From positions 1 to 7,545 of the forward strand of contig JAHZCF010000002.1 in NCBI GenBank assembly GCA_019423005.1: DNA of 7,545 bases, in the 5' to 3' direction. Within the stretch, counting starts at the first letter, position 1, and each line of letters begins with the position of its first letter. The position numbers were made by a program, and so were the translations under genes. Below are positions 5,237-7,545 of this stretch, piece by piece. The notes beneath the pieces are model-generated. The model ran no database searches, had not been told where the DNA came from, and was given only the letters and a program-made list of their open reading frames with translations. The DNA comes from Haemophilus sp. GTDB lineage: Bacteria > Pseudomonadota > Gammaproteobacteria > Enterobacterales > Pasteurellaceae.

Positions 5237-7545
5237 TTATAGCCCTTTTAAATCCTTATCTAATAAACGAGCTAGCAACAAAATACCGTCTTTAAAGCGA
5301 TATTCTGCATATTCTGCTTGTGCATAATATTCACCTTTTCCTTCTGCAAAGAAATAATCTTGGCTTGGTAATTTAGGAAGCCAACTACCATTATAACGAA
5401 TTGGCAAATAAACATTTGGTGTGCAATGTTTAAAATCTGTTGGTATTTCTGATTGCGCCTCACAAAATGTCGCAACATGATTTTTATCAAGATGAACAAG
5501 GATATAAGCTTTGTTTCCCGAAGGACTTGATTCATCTATACCTGTGGTTTCAGTGGTTTCATTAGATTCAAGAGTATCAATAGATTCATTGCTTTCAAGG
5601 GATTCATTTGATTCAGGTAAAACCTGACTTTGCTGAAACTCAGATAAAATAGCGTAATTCAATATCATATAATCGCCTTGCATCAATGAACGAGGATCCA
5701 CAGGGGCGATTTTTAAAACAATAGGCTTACCGGTAGCCAGCACATCTTCAAATTGCTGCACTTTATAGTTCACCGCCCCCAATAATGCAATCACAAAGAC
5801 GCCAACAAGCCAAATCGGTGCTTTAAAAACAGAATGGTTTTCGACCGCACTTTGTGAAGGCGCTTTATAACGTGCATGCAAGAATAAAGTAACAATCGCA
5901 AAAATAACGGCAAAGCTTACTAGCAATCCCCCTTTATAGAGTAATGGGATGCTCAATTGGTAATAGAACCCACCTAAATAAACAACAAAGGCAAATACCA
6001 AAAGACCGAAGAACGCACGGTTATCCGTCCAATAAACAAGCAATAATAACGCAGTTAAATATAAAATGACGGGTATCCCAACAAAGCCTAATGCAAACAA
6101 GGTTAATACTAATAAAATTAACACTGCTTCTGTGTGTTTGGATTCACTATGCTTATTCATTAGTGCATAGACAATTAATGGCAATGCACAGACAAGTAAA
6201 TACAAGATATGACTAACATCAAACTGGAAGTGTGACCAAAATTGCCCACTTAAAACTTGCAACACATTATCAAAACTCATCGTGTCTGCTGACATGACAT
6301 CACTTGAAATATCTGTATCAATCAGACCATAATCTACCCAAGGAAGCACCATATACGACGGCACAGAGATCCATAGAGAGAATAACACAGTTCCCCAAGC
6401 AATAGGCTTTAAATGAATTCGCGCTGATTGATTAGGTCGCATGACCCAATAAAAGAGTACAATCGAACTCAAGAGCTGGATTTTATTAAACCATCTGTTA
6501 TTAAACCATGTGTTAAACCATGCGTTATTCAAGCTGTAATTATGGAAATATAGATTATAGGAAATTTGCCAAAAAACGAGAAGCTGGGTAACCAGTAGAA
6601 TCCTCACTAAAGAATTCGGCATCAATTTGTAGCTAACAATAATAATGACTGAAAAAATCAGTGTGGAAATAAAGATACCGAAATTTGAATCCTCGCTAAA
6701 TTCAGATCCTAATAAAAGAAAAAAATCATCAAATTTAACAAGCAAATAGAATCCTAAAAAACTGTTTGCGATTAGAAAAAATAAACCTGCTAAAATTGTA
6801 GTGTATTCATTTTTATTTAAAGTAATCAACCAAGCTATACTAAATAAAAGAATACCAACGATGAATGCACTAGACTCATCTAAACCTAAAAATAAAAATA
6901 GCCAAACACCTATAGTCACGAAAGCTATCAATAAAGCTATCATCCATAGTATTGAAATCGCCCAATGGGATTTCTTATTATTTGGATATTCTTGTTTATA
7001 GCGTTTCACTAACCACTTGATTGCCATGACTGTGAAAATAAAGCCAATCAATCCTAAAACCACCCCCTCTTCTACACCACGAATCAAAAGAGATGCCAAA
7101 AAGCAATAAGCGCCAAGTAAGGCTATGACTGAAATAATTAAATTAATAAAATCAAAGCGATATTTGTGATACACATAAAGTGCGATTAAGGCAGGAATAG
7201 CAATTAGCAAAGAACTGAGTGATGAACGACCAAGCTCACCCCAAGCATAAGCATAAAAGTACACATCATAAATTACTATTAAACCGAATAAACTGGCAAA
7301 AGTCAGTACTAGAAATACTTTGGGTAAAATGCGCCAATGTTGGTCATGAAAAGCTTTACTGAATAATTCCGATATCACAAGTAATCCAGTATTAATCAGC
7401 ACGGCATAACACATTGAGTTATAGGTGTTTTGTTCATTAAATAAATAAAACGCAACATTGGCAGTGGCGGCAAATAATAATGCAGAGGCTACATTCGGAA
7501 ATAATAATAAAAATGGAAGTTGGCAAAGTGTCCAAACAGCAAATA
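5237..7545 (-). CDS. Large polytopic membrane protein with C-terminal GDYXXLXY domain (5' end beyond window)
   Basis: The frame is open from the stop at 5237-5239 to the window edge. An in-frame ATG at 7412-7414 would give 725 residues, but 43 more hydrophobic codons precede it and look like genuine membrane sequence, so the true start lies outside. Numbering from that ATG, about 18 hydrophobic segments fill residues 1-560, resembling the DUF2157/DUF4401 membrane proteins. A final helix (about 540-558) leads to PVDPRSLMQGDYMILNY (571-587), which matches the family signature GDYXXLXY exactly, and then a roughly 140-residue soluble, probably periplasmic, tail. The family is otherwise found as separate small genes next to DUF2157/DUF4401 genes, from memory; here they look fused. 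The tail carries an acidic Glu-Ser-x repeat (601-624). Its biochemical function is unknown. The gene converges on cmoA. Confidence 0.85.
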   Translation of the reverse strand, partial: FAVWTLCQLPFLLLFPNVASALLFAATANVAFYLFNEQNTYNSMCYAVLINTGLLVISELFSKAFHDQHWRILPKVFLVLTFASLFGLIVIYDVYFYAYAWGELGRSSLSSLLIAIPALIALYVYHKYRFDFINLIISVIALLGAYCFLASLLIRGVEEGVVLGLIGFIFTVMAIKWLVKRYKQEYPNNKKSHWAISILWMIALLIAFVTIGVWLFLFLGLDESSAFIVGILLFSIAWLITLNKNEYTTILAGLFFLIANSFLGFYLLVKFDDFFLLLGSEFSEDSNFGIFISTLIFSVIIIVSYKLMPNSLVRILLVTQLLVFWQISYNLYFHNYSLNNAWFNTWFNNRWFNKIQLLSSIVLFYWVMRPNQSARIHLKPIAWGTVLFSLWISVPSYMVLPWVDYGLIDTDISSDVMSADTMSFDNVLQVLSGQFWSHFQFDVSHILYLLVCALPLIVYALMNKHSESKHTEAVLILLVLTLFALGFVGIPVILYLTALLLLVYWTDNRAFFGLLVFAFVVYLGGFYYQLSIPLLYKGGLLVSFAVIFAIVTLFLHARYKAPSQSAVENHSVFKAPIWLVGVFVIALLGAVNYKVQQFEDVLATGKPIVLKIAPVDPRSLMQGDYMILNYAILSEFQQSQVLPESNESLESNESIDTLESNETTETTGIDESSPSGNKAYILVHLDKNHVATFCEAQSEIPTDFKHCTPNVYLPIRYNGSWLPKLPSQDYFFAEGKGEYYAQAEYAEYRFKDGILLLARLLDKDLKGL
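5543..5614 (-). repeat. Eight tandem 9-bp units encoding [E/D]-[S/T]-x
   Basis: Eight consecutive degenerate 9-bp units in the coding frame give ESN, ESL, ESN, ESI, DTL, ESN, ETT and ETT (residues 601-624). Typical units are GAATCAAAT and GAATCTAAT, and the last two units differ by one base. The insert sits 13 residues after the GDYXXLXY signature in the soluble tail. Unit loss or gain would change length without shifting the frame. Confidence 0.85.
5844..5852 (-). repeat. USS within the GDYXXLXY gene
   Basis: This perfect core lies in the coding orientation of the gene. The flank fits the extended consensus (C, then GAAAAC with one deviation, six bases, then GTTTTT). In frame it encodes Ser-Ala-Val, the common USS-derived tripeptide, in the loop between the last two membrane segments where constraint is probably low. 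Confidence 0.9.
6486..6521 (-). repeat. Triplicated 9-mer encoding Trp-Phe-Asn
   Basis: TTAAACCAT occurs at 6486-6494, 6501-6509 and 6513-6521 (plus-strand reading), spaced 15 and then 12 bases apart. All three are in the same frame, giving WFN at residues 299-301, 303-305 and 308-310 of the membrane protein, in a loop between two predicted helices. The multiples of three suggest in-frame duplication. Confidence 0.75.

Noticed and set aside
5272..5535. Second minus-strand frame overlapping the tail of the GDYXXLXY gene
   Set aside because: It is out of frame with a clearly coding, family-matching tail, has no ribosome site that I could see and no recognisable content.
7178..7186. USS-like AAGTGCGAT inside the membrane-protein gene
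   Set aside because: The core has one mismatch and the following bases do not fit the AT-rich extension. It may be chance.
1..7545. Search for CRISPR arrays, insertion sequences, tRNA genes, phage genes and tetranucleotide phase-variation tracts
   Set aside because: No regularly spaced identical repeats, transposase, cloverleaf sequence, attachment site or long tetranucleotide run was seen on either strand.

Overview
The window looks like a chromosomal segment of a Haemophilus-type Pasteurellaceae. The base composition is AT-rich. Five perfect copies of the 9-bp Hin-type DNA uptake signal (AAGTGCGGT or its complement) are present, several with the AT-rich 3' extension typical of that group, and one inverted pair forms a transcription terminator. 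The aspS/cmoA divergent pair also fits my recollection of gene order in Haemophilus. I cannot fix the species; H. parainfluenzae or a close relative is plausible.

Layout: (1) 22-1409, a minus-strand transporter of the NRAMP fold with its own predicted promoter and a USS-dyad terminator. It lacks the usual metal-binding residues. (2) 1337-1663, a 327-bp AT-rich spacer with one USS and no gene. (3) 1664-2455, a minus-strand gene for a DUF6602-like protein with a PD-(D/E)xK-like residue pattern, more AT-rich than its neighbours. (4) 2487-4259, minus-strand aspS (aspartyl-tRNA synthetase). It ends 31 bp before the DUF6602-like gene with no visible terminator, so that gene is probably read from the aspS promoter. 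(5) 4260-4443, a divergent promoter region. (6) 4444-5169, plus-strand cmoA, which makes carboxy-SAM for tRNA wobble-uridine modification. (7) 5194-5224, a strong bidirectional terminator between convergent genes. (8) 5237 to the window edge, a minus-strand, 5'-incomplete gene for a large polytopic membrane protein ending in a GDYXXLXY domain, with two in-frame short tandem repeats.

aspS and cmoA both serve translation (tRNA charging and wobble modification). The DUF6602-like gene is the main accessory candidate: its composition, position directly behind a housekeeping gene and nuclease-like residue pattern suggest an acquired stand-alone nuclease-like, possibly defensive, protein, but nothing in the window proves a function. 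There is no CRISPR array, insertion sequence, tRNA, rRNA or recognisable phage gene.
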